Part shown: positions 5,540 to 5,591 of the stretch, piece after piece | How positions within the stretch are numbered: the stretch's first letter is position 1 | Layout: the number at the start of each line of letters is the position of its first letter | DNA from: JBIOYL01 sp044870185 | Lineage (GTDB): Bacteria; Actinomycetota; CALGFH01 | DNA: 5,591 nucleotides | Assembly: GCA_044870185.1 (NCBI GenBank) | Contig: JBIOYL010000171.1 | Location: 1 to 5,591 of the forward strand | Direction: 5' to 3' | The notes under the pieces: generated by a model | Told to the model about the DNA's origin: nothing | What the model saw: the letters and a program-made list of their open reading frames with translations, nothing else | The model's database searches: none | Position numbers and translations under genes: made by a program

Positions 5540-5591
5540 TGACTGGGTGCGCTCCACCACCCACCTGCGCGGCAGCACCGCAAAGGCAGGC
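5540..5591 (-). pseudogene. Second IS5-type transposase fragment, running off the window
   Basis: The minus strand from the window edge reads PAFAVLPRRWVVERTQS. FxVLPRRWVVERT is the signature around the third catalytic residue (Glu, codon 5552-5554) of IS5-type transposases; the rest of the gene would lie beyond 5591. After QS the frame becomes unrelated and stops at 5507-5509. A neighbouring frame contains HDSTADNAAAIIGIGG and LLHLLEAVERIRAAQ (about 5431-5523), which resembles the helical C-terminus of such transposases. If so, an internal deletion with frameshift broke this gene and the recombinase element begins further in, near 5430. It is on the same strand as the fragment at 2891-3055 but seems to belong to a different subgroup. 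Confidence 0.6.

Overview
The window is very GC-rich throughout, and its protein-coding frames have G or C at most third codon positions. Its gene content (an ECF41/SigJ-type sigma factor paired with a short-chain dehydrogenase-type epimerase, a fragment of an XRE/TPR regulator, IS5-type transposase fragments and a large serine recombinase) fits an actinomycete or a related, perhaps uncultured, actinobacterium. This is a judgement from families and base composition; no species can be named.

Layout, left to right. (1) Positions 1-255, minus strand: an internal piece of a helix-turn-helix/tetratricopeptide regulator that has lost its N-terminus. (2) 285-325: a 41-bp sequence that recurs in inverted orientation at 2848-2888. 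The right copy begins 2 nt after the stop codon of an IS5-type transposase remnant, so both copies are best read as insertion-sequence ends. (3) 326-2847: the cassette between these ends. It holds a candidate ECF41-type promoter (351-377), a duplicated ribosome binding site/start codon, an NAD(P)-dependent epimerase-like gene (449-1411), an overlapping ECF41 sigma factor gene (1408-2397) and, convergent on the other strand, the 3' part of a YfhO-like polytopic membrane protein gene that also carries a frameshift. (4) 2891-3055, minus: the C-terminal end of an IS5-type transposase. (5) About 3057-5540, minus: a recombinase element with a small leading ORF, a 714-residue large serine recombinase and the start of a third gene, each overlapping the next. 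(6) 5540-5591, minus: a second IS5-type transposase fragment running off the window.

The working unit is the epimerase-sigma pair. ECF41 sigma factors are known to sit beside carboxymuconolactone decarboxylase, oxidoreductase or epimerase genes and to transcribe those genes from promoters of the TGTCACA/CGTC type. Both hallmarks are present, so the sigma factor probably drives its own operon. The right half is a nest of mobile elements: a serine recombinase element lies between two transposase pieces, both of which break near the catalytic glutamate. I found no RNA genes, CRISPR array or clear rho-independent terminator. No wholly new system is evident. The most distinctive points are the out-of-frame duplicated translation start, the degenerate regulatory motif in the sigma factor, the inverted IS ends around the cassette and the frame break at a run of seven C in the small leading ORF.
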